DNA of 64,000 nt from positions 26,505,853 through 26,569,852 of the forward strand of contig CM075773.1 of NCBI GenBank assembly GCA_037974665.1. The letters run 5' to 3'. Position numbers and translations under genes: made by a program. Below the pieces are notes generated by a model that was not told the origin of the DNA, ran no database searches, and was given only the letters and a program-made list of their open reading frames with translations. Source of the DNA: Ehretia macrophylla (Eukaryota > Streptophyta > Magnoliopsida > Boraginales > Ehretiaceae). Shown here in pieces: positions 11,749 through 23,938 of this stretch. Position 1 is the first letter of the stretch, and every line of letters begins with the position of its first letter.

Positions 11749-11866
11749 GGGTGCAACACGAGGACTTCCCAGGGGGTTACCCATCCTAGTACTACTCTCG
11801 TCCAAGCACGCTTAACTTCAGAGTTCTAATGGGAACCGGTGAATTAGTGCCGGTATGATTGCACCC
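11749..11866 (-). rRNA. 5S: 5S rRNA gene, copy 3
   Basis: Full length with about 8 differences. The GGGAACCGG variant is shared with copy 15, and its flanking spacer variant TTTACGGGTCCAGCC with the units of copies 9 and 18. Confidence 0.94.
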
Positions 11867-11928
11867 ATAATGTTGAGGGTACAAATCCTTTATGTGTTGA
11901 CAGTTCACAGTCCCAGCCCAGAGAGATG

Positions 11929-11952
11929 GCCCATTCAAAAAGCCCAATGGGC
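11929..11952. other. Spacer inverted repeat (exemplar)
   Basis: GCCCATT and AATGGGC form a perfect 7-bp stem around a 10-base loop. It is present at the same position, about 65-90 bp upstream of the gene, in most units. A second conserved inverted repeat is AGCTCTCGGAGAGCT in mid-spacer (for example near 11510). Confidence 0.6.
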
Positions 11953-12428
11953 TTAACGACAACCCATCCACTTCAACAACGCAGCATCCTCGTAAGACGT
12001 GATATCGACGCATTGTAGGGCCCTGTCATATCCCACGAGTTAGGTTGTCATCTTTTTAACATCTCACAACGTACGATCCAGGATGAAAAAATAGAGCAAA
12101 AGAAGTAAAGTAGCCCGAAACTAATAAAAATGTTCAATTTTGTGCTCCAAAAAGGGGCAAAGCCGAGCAGGATTGATGCCCCCATTGTAGAGCTCTCGGA
12201 GAGCTTTTCAACGGTATGTTGTGCGCTGCGTAACTCCTTACAAATCAAAAGTTATGAGCACTGGAGCGACGGAGACCTAGTCACAAGCCCTACGCCCTCG
12301 GTTTGCAGGCCCAGCCTCTACGTGAAGCGAAGTTGTCTTGCCCAAGGTGCTGTGGGATTTGGTAATAGAAATGTGTTGGATAAAGTATCTTGGCTACCCT
12401 AACCGAGGCAAAAATAATTGAAAAAGGG

Positions 12429-12546
12429 GGGTGCAACACGGGGACTTCGCAGGGGGTCGCCCATCCTAGTACTACTCTCGCCCATGCACGCTTAACTTCG
12501 GAGTTTTGATGGGATCTGGTGCATTAGTGCTAGTATGATCGTACCC
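12429..12546 (-). rRNA. 5S: 5S rRNA gene, copy 4
   Basis: Full length with about 8 differences, among them GTCGCCC in the C-box and CCCATGC in the A-box. The RNA 5' end reads GGGTAC. Confidence 0.93.
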
Positions 12547-13108
12547 ACCATGTTGTGGGCACAAATCCTTTATGTGTTGATGGTTCACTGTCCCATCCTA
12601 GAGAGATGGCCCTTTCAAAAGGCCCTAAGGGCTTCACGACAACCCATCCACTTCAACAACGTAGCATCCTCGCAAGACGTGATATCGACGCGTTGTAGGG
12701 CCCTCTAATGTCTCGTGAGTTAGGTCGTCGTCCTTTTAACAGCTCACGACATATGATCCGGGATGGAAAAATAGAGCAAAAGAAGAAAAGTGGCCCAAAA
12801 TAGATGAAAACAATCGATTTTGGGCTCCAAAAATTGGCGCAGCTGAGCAAGCTTGCTGCCTCCGTCATAGAGCTCTCGAAGAGCTTTCCAACGGTTTGCT
12901 GTGCACCGCGTAACTCCTTACGGATCAAAAGGTATAGGCACCGGAGCGACCGAGACCTGGTCTCAAGCCCTTCGCCCTCGGTTTACGGGCCCAGCCTCTA
13001 CGTGAAGCGAAGTTGTCTTGCCCAAGGTGCCGTGGGATTCGGTAATAGAAATTTGGTGGATAAATAATCTTGGCAACCCCAACTGGGGCAAAAAAAAATG
13101 AAAAAGGG

Positions 13109-13226
13109 GGGTTCAACACGAGGACTTCCCAGGGGGTCACCCATCTTAGTACTACTCTCGCCCAAGCACGCTTAACTTTGGAGTTCTGATGGGATTCGGT
13201 GCATTAGTGCTTGTATGATCGCACTC
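13109..13226 (-). rRNA. 5S: 5S rRNA gene, copy 5
   Basis: Full length with about 6 differences, four of them C-to-T on the plus strand. The spacer on its right carries the GTAAGACGAG variant shared with the units after copies 11 and 15. Confidence 0.94.
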
Positions 13227-13787
13227 GTCATGTTGAGGGCACAAATTCTTTATGTGTTGACAGTTCACGGTCCCAGCCCAGAGAGATGGCCCATTCAAAA
13301 GGCCCAATGGGCTTAATGACAACCGATCCACTTTAATAACCCAGCATCCTCGTAAGACGAGATATCGACTCGTTGTAGGGTCCTGTAATGTCCCGCGAGT
13401 AAGGTTGTCATCCTTTTAACAGCTCACAATGTACGATCCGGGACGGAAAAACAAAGCAAAAGAAGAAAAGCGGCCCGAAACTAATAAAAATGTTTGATTT
13501 TGGTCTTTAAAAATAGGCGCAGCTAAGCAAGCTTCCTGCCCCAGTCGTAGAACTCTTGGAGAGATTTCCAACAATATGTTGTGCGCCACGTAACTCCTTA
13601 CAGATCAAAAGTTATGGTCACCGGAGGGACGGAGACATGGTCCCAAGCCCCACGCCCTCGGTTCGCCGGGCCAGCCTCTACATGAAGTGAAGTTCTCTTG
13701 CCCAAGGTGCCGTTGGATTTGGTAATAGAAATGTGGTGGATAAAGTAACTTGGCAACCCTAACCGGGGTAAAAAAAATTGAAAAGGT

Positions 13788-13905
13788 AGGTGCAACACGA
13801 GGACTTCCGAGGGGGTCACCCATCCTAGTACTACTCTCGTCTAAGCATGCTTAACTTCGGAGTTCTGATGGGATCCGGTGCATTAGTGCTGGTATGATCG
13901 CACCC
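13788..13905 (-). rRNA. 5S: 5S rRNA gene, copy 6
   Basis: Full length with about 5 differences. The TTCCGAGG variant is shared with copies 12 and 16. Confidence 0.95.
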
Positions 13906-14464
13906 GTCACGTTGAGGGCACAATTCCTTTATGTGTTGACGCTTCCCAGTCCCAGCCCAGAGAGATGGCCAATTCACAAGACCTAGTGGGCTTAACGACA
14001 ACCTATCTACTTCAACAACACCGCATCCTCGCAAGACGTGATATTGACGAGTTGTAAGGTCCTCTAATGTCCTGCAAAAAAGGTTGTTGTCCTTTTAACA
14101 GCTCACGACGTATAATCCGGAATGGAAAAACAGAGCAAGAGAAGAAAAGTGGCCCAAAACTGATAAAAATGCTCGATTTTGGGCTCCAAAATAGGTACAG
14201 CTGAGTAGGCGTATTGCCCCCATCGTAGAGATCTTGGAGAGCTTTCTAACGGTATGTTGTGCACCACGTAACTCCTTACGGATCAAAAGTTATGGGCACC
14301 GAAGCGATGGAGACTTGGTCACATTCACTACGCCTTCGGTTTGTGGGCCCAGCCTCTATGTGAAGCACAGTTGTCTTGCCCAAGCTGTTGTGGGATTCTA
14401 TAATAGAAATGTGGTGGATAAAGTATCTAGGCAACCCTAACCGGGGCAAAAAAATTGAAAAGGT

Positions 14465-14582
14465 GGGAGCAACACGAGGACTTCCAAGGGGGTCACCTAT
14501 CCTAGTACTGCTCTCACCCAAGCACGCTTAACTCCGGAGTTCTGATGGGATCCGATGCATTAGTGCAGGTATGATTGCACTT
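14465..14582 (-). rRNA. 5S: 5S rRNA gene, copy 7
   Basis: Full length with about 11 differences, including CTCACCC, the GTGCAGG variant and an altered RNA 5' end (CACTT). The last two are shared with copies 13 and 14. Confidence 0.92.
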
Positions 14583-15143
14583 GTCATGTTGAGGGCACAA
14601 TTCCTTTATGTGTTGACGGTTCACAGTCCCAGCCTAGAGAGATGGCCCATTCAAAAGGCCCAATAGACTTAACGACAACCTATCTGCTTCAACAACGTAG
14701 CACCCTTGTAAGACGTGATATCGACGCGTTGTAGGGCCCTGTAATATCCCATGAGTTAGGTTGTCGTCCTTTTAATAGCTCACGACTTACGATCCGGGAA
14801 TGAAAATTAGAGCAAAAGAAGGAAAGTGAACCTAAACTGATGGAAACATTTGATTTTGGGCTCCGAAAACAGGCACAGCCGAGCAGGATTCCTACCCCCG
14901 TCGTAGAACTCTAGGAGAGCTTTCCAACAGTATGTTGTATGTCGTGTAACTCCTTACGGATTAGAAGTTATGGGCACCGGAGCGACGAAGACCTGGTCAC
15001 AAGCCCTACGCCCTCGGTTTGCGGGCCCAGCCTTTACGTGAAGCGAAGTTGTCTTGCCCAAGGTGCCGTTGGATTCGGTAATAGAAATGTGGTGGATAAA
15101 GTATCTTCGCAACCCTAACCGAGGCAAAAAAAATTGAAAAGGG

Positions 15144-15261
15144 GGGTGCAACACAATGACTTCCCAGGGGGTCACCCATCCTAGTACAACTCTCGCCCAA
15201 GCATGCTTAACTTCGGAGTTCTGATGGGATCCGGTGCATTGGTGCTGGTATGATTGCACCC
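15144..15261 (-). rRNA. 5S: 5S rRNA gene, copy 8
   Basis: Full length with about 6 differences, including ACAATGAC for ACGAGGAC in the 3' arm. Confidence 0.94.
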
Positions 15262-15727
15262 GTCATATTGAGGGCACAAATCCTTTATGTTACGAAGGTT
15301 CACAGTCCCAGCCCAGGGAGATGTCCCATTCAAAAGCCCCAATGGGCTTAACTACTACCAATCCACTTCAACAACGCAGCATCCTCGGAAGATGTAATAT
15401 CGACGCGTTGTAGGGCCCTCTAATGTCCTGCGAGTTTGGTTGTCGTCCTATTAACAGCTCACGACGTATGATCCGGGATGAAAAAAAGGATCAAAAGAAG
15501 AAAAGTGAACCAAAAATGATGAAAAAGTTTGATTTTCGGCTCAAAAAATGGTCGCAGCTAAGCAGGCTTCCTGCCCACGTCATAGAGCACACGGAGAGCT
15601 TTCCAACGGTATGCTGCGTAACTCCTTACAGGTCAAAAGTTATGGGCACCTTAACGACGGTGACCTGGTCATAAGCCCTTCGCCCTCGGTTTACGGGTCC
15701 AGCCTCTATGTGAAGCAAAGTTGTCTT

Positions 15728-15794
15728 GCCCAAGCACGCTTAACTTCGGAGTTCTGATAGGATTCGGTGCATTAGTGCTTCTATGATCGCACCT
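15728..15794 (-). pseudogene. 5S rRNA pseudogene, copy 9 (3' half missing)
   Basis: Only the RNA 5' part (about 67 bp, through the A-box) remains. The left edge fuses with spacer at TGCCCAAG: spacer normally reads CTTGCCCAAGG and the gene CTCGCCCAAGC, so the two copies of GCCCAAG are the likely deletion joint. The C-box, RNA 3' arm, terminator and adjacent spacer (about 146 bp) are gone, so neither normal transcription nor a normal 3' end is possible. Confidence 0.92.
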
Positions 15795-16356
15795 GCCTTG
15801 TTGAGGGCGCAAACCCCTTATGTGTTGACGGTTCACAGTCCCAGCCCAGAGAGATGGCCCATTTAAAAGGCCCAATGGGCTTAACGATAACCCATCCACT
15901 TCAACAACGCAACATCCTAGCAAGACGTGATATTGGTGAAATGTAGGGCCCTCTAATGTCCCGCGAGTTAGGTTGTCGTCCTTTTTGCGGCTCACGACGC
16001 ACAATCCAGGACGAAAAAATAGAGTAAAAGAAGAAAAGTGGCCTAAAATTGATGAAAACGTTCAATTTTGGACTCCAAAAACAGGCGCAGCTGAGCAGGC
16101 TTGCTGCCCCCGTCATAGAGCTCTCGCACAGTTTTTCAATGGTATGCTGTGTGCGACATAACTCCTTACGGATCAAAAGTTATGGGCACCAGAGCGGCGG
16201 AGACCTGGTCATAAGACCCACGCCGTCAGTTTGCAAGCCCAGCCTTTACGAGAAGCGAAGTTGTCTTACCCAAGATGCGGTGGGACTCGATAATAGAAAT
16301 GTGACGGATGAAGCATCTTGGCAACCCTAACCGGGGCAAAAAATATTGAAAAGTAG

Positions 16357-16474
16357 GGGTGCAAAACGAGGACTTCCCAGGGGGTCACCCATCCTAGTAC
16401 TACACTCCCCCAAACACGCTTAACTTTAGAGTTATGATGCGATCCAGTGCATTAGTGCTATTATGATCACACCA
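16357..16474 (-). rRNA. 5S: 5S rRNA gene, copy 10
   Basis: Full length but poor, with about 12 differences, several in the A-box region (CTCCCCCAAACACG) and at the RNA 5' end (CACCA). Probably dead. Confidence 0.9.
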
Positions 16475-17037
16475 GTCATGTTGAGGGCACAAATCCCTTA
16501 TGTGTTAATAGTTCACAGTCTCATCCCAGAGAGTTGGCCCATTCAAAAGGCCCAATGGGCATAACGACAACTCATTCGCTTCAACAATGCATCATCATTA
16601 CAAGACGTGATATCGACGCATTGTAGGGCACTCTAATGTCCTATGAGTTAGGTTGTTGTCCTTTTAACAGCACACGACGTACGATCCGGGACAGAAAAAT
16701 CGAGCAAAAGAAGAAAAGTGGCCCAAAAATTATGAAAACGTTCAATTTTGGTTTCCAAAAACGGGCGCAGCTTAGCAGGCTTGCGGCCCCCATCATAGAG
16801 CTCTCGGAGAGCTTTCCAACGGTTTGCCATGCGCCGTGTAACTCCTTACAGATCAAAAGTTATGGGCACCGGAGCGACGGAGACCGGGTCACAAGCCCTT
16901 CGCCCTCAGTTTGCGGGCCCAGCCTCTACGTGAAGCGAAGTTGTATTACCGAAGGTGTCGTCGGATTCGATAATAGAAATGTGGTGGATAAAGAATCTTG
17001 GCAACCCTAACCGGGGTAAAAAAAAAATTGAAAAGGG

Positions 17038-17155
17038 GGGTGCAACACGAGGACTTTCCAGGGGGTCACCCATCCTAGTACTACTCTTGCCCAAGCATGC
17101 TTAACTTCGGAGTTTTGATGGGATCGGGTGCATTAGTGCTGTTACGATCGCACCC
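17038..17155 (-). rRNA. 5S: 5S rRNA gene, copy 11
   Basis: Full length with about 7 differences, mostly C-to-T on the plus strand. Its unit matches that of copy 5 (CCCTTCGCCC spacer variant on the left, GTAAGACGAG on the right). Confidence 0.93.
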
Positions 17156-17713
17156 ATCATGTTGAGGGCACAAATCCTTTATGTGTTGACAGTTCATAGT
17201 TCCAGCCCAGAGAGATGGCCCATTCAAAAGGCCCAATGGGCTTAACGACAACCCATCCGCTTCAACAACCCAGCATCCTCGTAAGACGAGATATCGATGC
17301 GTTGTAGGGCCCCGTAATATCCCATGAGTTAGGTTGTCATCCTTTTAACCGCTCACAACGTAAGATCTAGGACGGAAAAATAGAGCAAAAGAAGAAAAGT
17401 AACCCGAAACTGATGAAAACATTTGATTTGAGATCCAAAAACGGGTGCAGCCGAGTAGGCTTGCTGCCCCCGTCGTAGAGCTCTTGGAAAGCATTTCAAC
17501 GGTATGTTGCGCGCCGCGTAACTCTTTACAGATCAAAAGTTATAGGCACCAGAGCGACGGAGTCCTAGTCACAAGCCCTACGCCCTCGGTTTGTGAGCCC
17601 AGCCTCTACTTGAAGCGAAGTTGTCTTGCCAAGGTGCCGTGGGATTTGGTAATAGAAATGTGGTGGATAAAGTATCTTGGCAACCTTACCGGGGCAAAAA
17701 AAATTGAAAAGGT

Positions 17714-17831
17714 AGGTGCAACACGAGGACTTCCGAGGGGGTCACCCATCCTAGTACTACTCTCACCCAAGCATGCTTAACTTTGGAGTTCTGATGGGAT
17801 CCAGTGCCTTAGTGCTAGTATGATCGCACCC
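17714..17831 (-). rRNA. 5S: 5S rRNA gene, copy 12
   Basis: Full length with about 8 differences, including TTCCGAGG (as in copies 6 and 16) and CTCACCC. Confidence 0.93.
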
Positions 17832-18393
17832 GTCATGTTGAGGGCACAATTCCTTTATGTGTTGACGATTCACAAACTCAGCCCAGAGAGATGGACAATT
17901 CAAAAAGCCAAATGGGCTTAACGACAACCCTTCCGCTTCAACAATACAGCATCCTTGCAGGACATGATATCGACGCATTGTAGGGCACTTTAATATCCTG
18001 TGAGTTAGGTTGGCGTACTTTTAACAGCTCACGACGTATAATCCGGGACGGAAAAACAGAGCAAAAGAAGAAAATTCTCCCAAAGCTGATGAAAACGTTC
18101 GCTTTTGCACTCCAAAAATAGGTACAGCCGAGCAGGCTTGTTGCCCCCGTCGTAGAGCTCTCAGAGAGCTTTCCAACGGTATGCTCTGTGCTGCGTAACT
18201 CCTTACGGATCAAAAGTTATGGGCACCAGAGCGACGGCTACTTGGTCACAAGCCCTACGCCCTCAATTTGCGGGCCCAACCTCTACGTGAAGTGAAGTTG
18301 TCTGGCCCAAGGTGACGTGGGGTTCGGTAATAGAAATGTGGTGGATAAAGTAACTTGGCAACCCTAATCGGGGCAAAAAAAATTGAAAAGTGG

Positions 18394-18510
18394 GCGTGCA
18401 ACACGAGGACTTCCCAGGGGGTCACCCATCTAATACTACTCTCGCCCAAGCACGCTTAACTTTGGAGTTCTGATGGGATCTAATGCATTAGTGCAGGTAT
18501 GATCACACTT
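18394..18510 (-). rRNA. 5S: 5S rRNA gene, copy 13
   Basis: One base short (117 bp; CATCTAATACT for CATCCTAGTACT) and about 9 further differences. It shares GTGCAGG and CACTT with copies 7 and 14. Confidence 0.92.
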
Positions 18511-19071
18511 GTCATGTTAGGGCACAATTCCTTTATGTGTTAACAGTTCACAGTCCCAGCCTAGAGAGATGGCCCATTCAGAAGGCCCAATGGGCTTAAC
18601 GACAACCCATCCACTTCAACAACGCAGTATCCTTGTAAGACGTGATATCGACGCATTGTAGGGCCTTGTAATATCCCACGAGTTAGGTTGTCATCCTTTT
18701 AACAGCTAACGACGTACGATCCGGAACGGAAAACGGAGCAAAAAAAAGAAAAGTAGCTCAAAACTAATGAAAATGATAAATTTTGCGCTCCGAAAACAGT
18801 CGCAACAAAGCAGGCTTGCTGCCCCCATCGTAGAGGTCTCGGAGAACTTTCCAACGGTATGCTGTGCGCCGCGTAACTCTTTACAGATTAAAAGTTACGG
18901 GCACTGGAGCGACGGAGACTTGGTCACAAGCCCTATGCCCTCAGTTTGCGGGCCCAGCTGCTACTTGTAGCAAAGTTGTCTTGCCCAAGGTTCTGTGGGA
19001 TTCGGTAATAGAAATGTGGTGGATAAAGTATCTTGGCAACCCTAACCGGGGCAAAAAAAATTGAAAAGGGG

Positions 19072-19189
19072 GGGTGTAACACGAGGACTTCCCATGGGGT
19101 CACCCATCCTAGTACTACTCTCGCCTAAGCACGCTTAACTCCAGAGTTCTGATGGGATCCGGTGCATTAGTGCAGGTATGATCGCACTT
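19072..19189 (-). rRNA. 5S: 5S rRNA gene, copy 14
   Basis: Full length with about 8 differences, including GTGTAAC at the RNA 3' end and CACTT at the 5' end. Confidence 0.93.
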
Positions 19190-19751
19190 GTCATGTTGAG
19201 CGCGCAATTCCTTTATGTGTTGACGGTTCACAGTCCCAGCCCGGAGATATGGCCCATTCAAAAGGCCCAATGGGCTTAACGACTACCCATTCACTTCAAC
19301 AATGCAGCATCCTCGTAAGACATGATATTGACGCATTGTAGGGCCCTGTAATATCCCACGAGTTAGGTTGTCATCCTTTTAACAGCTCGCGACGTACGAT
19401 CCAGGCCAAAAATATGGAGCAAAAGAAGAAAAGGGGCTCGAAACTAATGAAAATGATCGATTTTGTGGCTCCGAAAATATTCACAGCCGAGCAGGCTTGT
19501 TGCTCCCATCGTAGAGCTCTCGGAGAGCTTTTCAACGGTATGCTGTGCACCACGTAATTCCTTACAGATCAAAAGTTATGGGCACCGAAGCGACGGATAC
19601 CTAGTCACAAGTCCTACGCCCTCAGTTTGTCGGCCCAGCCTCTACGTGAAGTGAAGTTGTCTTGCCCAAGGTGCCCTGGGATTCAGTAATAGAAATGTTA
19701 TGGATAAAGAATCTTGGGAACCCTAACTGGGGGAGGAAAAATTGAAAAGGG

Positions 19752-19869
19752 GTGTGCAACACGAGGACTTCCCAGGGGATCGCCCATCCTAGTTCTACTC
19801 TCATCCAAGCACGATTAACTTCAGAGTTCTGATGGGAACCGGTGCAATAGTGCTGGCTTGATCGCACCC
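19752..19869 (-). rRNA. 5S: 5S rRNA gene, copy 15
   Basis: Full length with about 11 differences, including GATCGCCC in the C-box and GGGAACCGG shared with copy 3. The spacer to its right has the GTAAGACGAG variant. Confidence 0.92.
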
Positions 19870-20429
19870 GTCATGTTGAGGGCACAAATCCTTTATGTGT
19901 TGACAGTTCACAGTCCCAGCCCAGAGAGATGGCCTATTCAAAAGGCCCAATAGGGTTAACGACAACCCATCCGCTTCAACAACCCAGCATCCTCGTAAGA
20001 CGAGATATCGATGCATTGTAGGGCCTTGTAATATCTCGTGAGTTAGGTTGTCATCCTTTTAACAGCTCACAATGTACGATCCGGGACAGAAAAACAAAGC
20101 AAAGGAAGAAAAGTGGCCCAAAATTGATGAAAATATTTGATTTTGGACACCAAAAATGGGCGCAGCCGAGCAGGCTTGATGCCCTTGTCGTAGAGCTCTT
20201 GGAGAGCTTTCCAACTTTATGTTGTGCGCCGCGTAACTCTTTAGAAATCAAAAGTTATGGGCACCGGAGCAACGGAGACCTGGTCACAAGCCCTACGCCC
20301 TCAGTTTGTGAGCCCAGCCTCTACTTGAAGTGAAGTTGTCTTGCCAAGTTGCCGTGGGATTTGGTAATAGAAATGTGGTGGATAAAGTATCTTGGAAACC
20401 CTAACCGGGGCAAAAAAAATTGAAAAGGT

Positions 20430-20547
20430 GGGTGCAACACGAGGACTTCCGAGGGGGTCACCTATCCTAGTACTACTCTCACCCAAGCACGCTTAACTTT
20501 GGAGATCTGATGGGATCCAGTGCATTAGTACTGGTATGATTGCACCT
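20430..20547 (-). rRNA. 5S: 5S rRNA gene, copy 16
   Basis: Full length with about 9 differences, including TTCCGAGG shared with copies 6 and 12. Confidence 0.93.
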
Positions 20548-21107
20548 GTCATGTTGAGGGCACAATTCCATTATGTGTTGACGGTTCACAATCCCAGCGC
20601 AGGGAGATGGCCAATTCAAAAGGCCCAATGGGCTTAACGACAACCCATCCGCTTCAACAACGTAGCATCCTCGCAAGACGTGATATTGACGCATTGTAAG
20701 GCACTCTAATTTCCTGCGAGAAAGGTTGTTGTCCTTTTAACAGCTCACGACGTATAATCCGGGACAAAAAAATAGGGTAAAAGAAGAAAAGTGGCTAAAA
20801 CTGATAAAAATGTTTGATTTTGGGCTCCAAAAATGTGTACAGCCAAGCACGCTTGTTGCCCCCATCGTAGAGCTCTGGGAAAGCTTTCCAACGGTATGTT
20901 GTGCGTCGCGTAAATCCTTGCGGATTAAAACTTATGGGCACCGGAGCGACGGAGACTTGGTCACAAGCCCCACGCCCTCGGTTTGCGGGCCTAGCCTCTA
21001 CGTGAAGCGAAGTTGTCTTGTCCAAGGTGCCGTGGGATTCGGTAATAGAAATGTGGTGGATAAAGAATCTTGGCAACCCTAACCGGGGCAAAAAAAATTA
21101 AAAAGGG

Positions 21108-21225
21108 GGGTGCAACACGAGGACTTTCCAGGGGGTCACCCATCCTAGTACTACTCTCGTCCAAGCACGCTTAACTTCGGAGTTTTGATGGGATTCGGTG
21201 CATTAGTGCTGGTATGATCACACTC
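21108..21225 (-). rRNA. 5S: 5S rRNA gene, copy 17
   Basis: Full length with about 6 differences, all but one C-to-T on the plus strand. The RNA 5' end reads GAGTGTG. Confidence 0.94.
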
Positions 21226-21785
21226 GTTATGTTGAGGGCACAAATCCATTATGTGTTGACGGTTCACGTCCCAGCCTAGAGATATGCCCCATTCAAAAGC
21301 CCCAAACAGCTTAACGACAACCCATCCACTTCAACAACACAGCAACCTAGCAAGACGTGATATCGACGCGTTGAAGGGCCCTCTAATGTCCCGCGAGTTT
21401 GGTTGTCGTCCATTTAACAACTCACGATGTACGATCCGGGATGGAAAAACGGAGCAAAAGAAGAAAAGTGGCCCGAAAATGATGAAAACGTTCGATTTTT
21501 GGCTCCAAAAACGTGTGCAGCTAAGCAAGCTTTCTGCCCCCGTCATAGAGCTCTCGGAGAGCTTTCCAACGGTATGTTGTGCACCACATAACTCCTTACG
21601 AATCAAAAGTTATTGGCATGGGAGCGACGGTGACCTGGTCACAAACCTTTCGCCCTCATTTTACGGGTCCAGCCTCTACGTGATGCAAAGTTGTCTTGCC
21701 CAAGGTACCGTGGGATTCGGTAATAGAATTGTGGTGGATAAAGAATCTTGGCAACCCTAACCGGGGCAAAAAAAATGAAAAAGGA

Positions 21786-21903
21786 GGGTGCAACACGAGG
21801 ACTTCCCTGGGGGTCGCCCATCCTAATACTACTCTCGCCCAAGCACGCTTAACTTCGGAGTTCTGATGGGATTCAGTGCATTAGTGCTTGTATGATCGTA
21901 CTG
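21786..21903 (-). rRNA. 5S: 5S rRNA gene, copy 18
   Basis: Full length with about 9 differences, including an altered RNA 5' end (GTACTG on the plus strand). Confidence 0.93.
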
Positions 21904-22463
21904 GTCACGTCGTGGGCACAAATCCTTTATGTGTTGACGGTTCACAGTCCCAGCCCAAAGAGATAGCCCATTCAAAAGGCCCCATGGGCTTAACACCAAC
22001 CCATCCGCTTCAACAACGCAGCATCCTCGCAAGACGTGATATCGACGCGTTGTAGGTCCCTATCAAATCATGCGAGTTAGATTGTCATCCTTTTAACAGC
22101 TCACAACGTATGATCGGGGATGAAAAAATAGAGCAAAAGTAGAAAAGTGGCCCAAAACTAAATAAACGTTCGATTTTGGGAAACAAAAAAGGGCGCAGCT
22201 TAGCAGGCTTGCTGCCCCCGTCGTAGAGCTCTCGGAGAACTTTCCAAGGGTATGTTGTTCGTCGCGTAACTCCTTACAGATCAAAAGTTATAGGCATTGG
22301 AGCGACAGAGACCTGGTCACAAGTCCCACGCCCTCGGTTTGCGGGCCCAGCCTCTACATGAAGCGAAGTTGTCTTGCCCAAGGTGCCGTGGGATTAGGTA
22401 ATAGAAATGTGATAGATAAAGTATCTTGGCAAGGCTAACTGGGGCAAAAAAAATTGAAAAGGG

Positions 22464-22581
22464 GGGTGTAACACGAGGACTTCCTTGGGGGTTACCCATC
22501 CTAGTACTACTCTCGCCCAAGCACTCTTAACTTCGGAGTTCTGATGGGATCTGATGCATTAGTGCTATTATGATCGCACCC
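22464..22581 (-). rRNA. 5S: 5S rRNA gene, copy 19
   Basis: Full length with about 9 differences, including AGCACTCTTAAC in the A-box. Confidence 0.93.
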
Positions 22582-23142
22582 GTCATGTTGAGGACACAAA
22601 TCCCTTATGTGTTGACAGTTCATAGTCCCAGCCCAGAGAGATGGCCCATTCAAAAGGCCCAATGGGCTTAACGACAACCCATCCGCTTCAACAACGCAGC
22701 ATCTTCGCAAGACGTGATATCGATGCCTTGTATGGCCTTCTAATGTCCCGCGAGTAAGGTTGTCGTCCTTTTAACAGCTCACGCCGTATAATCCGGGAAG
22801 GAAAAACAGAGCAAAAGATGAAAAGTGGCCCGAAACTGATGAAAATGTTCGATTTTGTTTTTCAAAATTGGGTATAGCCGAGCAGGCTTGTTGCCCCATC
22901 GTAGAACTCTCGGAGAGCTTTCCAACGGTAGGCTATGCGCCGCGTAACTCCTTACTGATCAAAAGTTATGGGCACCGGAGCGACGGAGACTTGGTCACAA
23001 ACACTACGCCCACGGTTTGCGGGCCGAGCCTCTACGTGAAGCGAAGTTGTCTTCCCCAAGGTGCCGTGGGATTTGGTAATAGAAATGTGGTGGATAAAGT
23101 ATCTTGGCAACCCTAACTAGGGCAAAAAAAATTGAAAAGTGG

Positions 23143-23260
23143 GGGTATAACACCAGGACTTCCCAGGGGATCACCCATCCTAGTACTACTCTCACCCAAG
23201 CATGCCTAACTTCGGAGTTCTGATGGGATCCGGTGCATTAGTGCATGTATGATCGCACCC
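23143..23260 (-). rRNA. 5S: 5S rRNA gene, copy 20
   Basis: Full length with about 9 differences, including GGTATAAC at the RNA 3' end and AGCATGCC in the A-box. Confidence 0.93.
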
Positions 23261-23820
23261 GTCATGTTGAGGGCACAATTCCTTTATGTGTTGACGGTTT
23301 ACAGTCCCAGCCTAGAGAGATGTCCCATTCAAAAGGCCCAATGGGCTTAACGACAACACATCCATTTTAACAATGCAGCATCCTCGTAAGATGTGATATT
23401 GACACATTGTAAGGCCCTGTAATATCCCGCGAGTTAGGTTGTCATCCTTTTAACAACTCACGACGTACGATCAGGGACGGAAAAACATAGCAAAAGAAGA
23501 AAAGTGGCCCAAAACAAATGAAAATGTTCGATTTTAGGCTCCAAAAATGGGCACAGCTAAGCAGGCTTGTTGCCCAATCGTAGACCTCTCGGAAAGCTTT
23601 CCAACGGTATGCTGTGTGCCGCGTAACTCCTTACGGAATAAAAGTTATGGGCACCGGAGCGACGAAAACCTGGTCACAAGCCCTACGCCCTCGGTTTACG
23701 GGCCCGACCTCTACGTGAAGCGAAATTGTCTTGCTCAAGGTGCCGTGGGATTCGGTTATAGAAACGTGGTGGATAAAGTATCTTGGCAACCCTAACCGGG
23801 GAAAAAAAAATTGAAAAGGG

Positions 23821-23938
23821 GGGTGCAACACGAGGATTTCCCAAGGGGTCACCCATCCTAGCACAACTCTCGCCCAAGCACACTTTACTTCGTAGTTTTG
23901 ATGGGATCTGGTGCATTAGTGCAGGTATGATCGCACCC
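23821..23938 (-). rRNA. 5S: 5S rRNA gene, copy 21
   Basis: Full length with about 10 differences, including CACACTTTAC in the A-box and AGCACAACT in the intermediate element. Confidence 0.92.
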
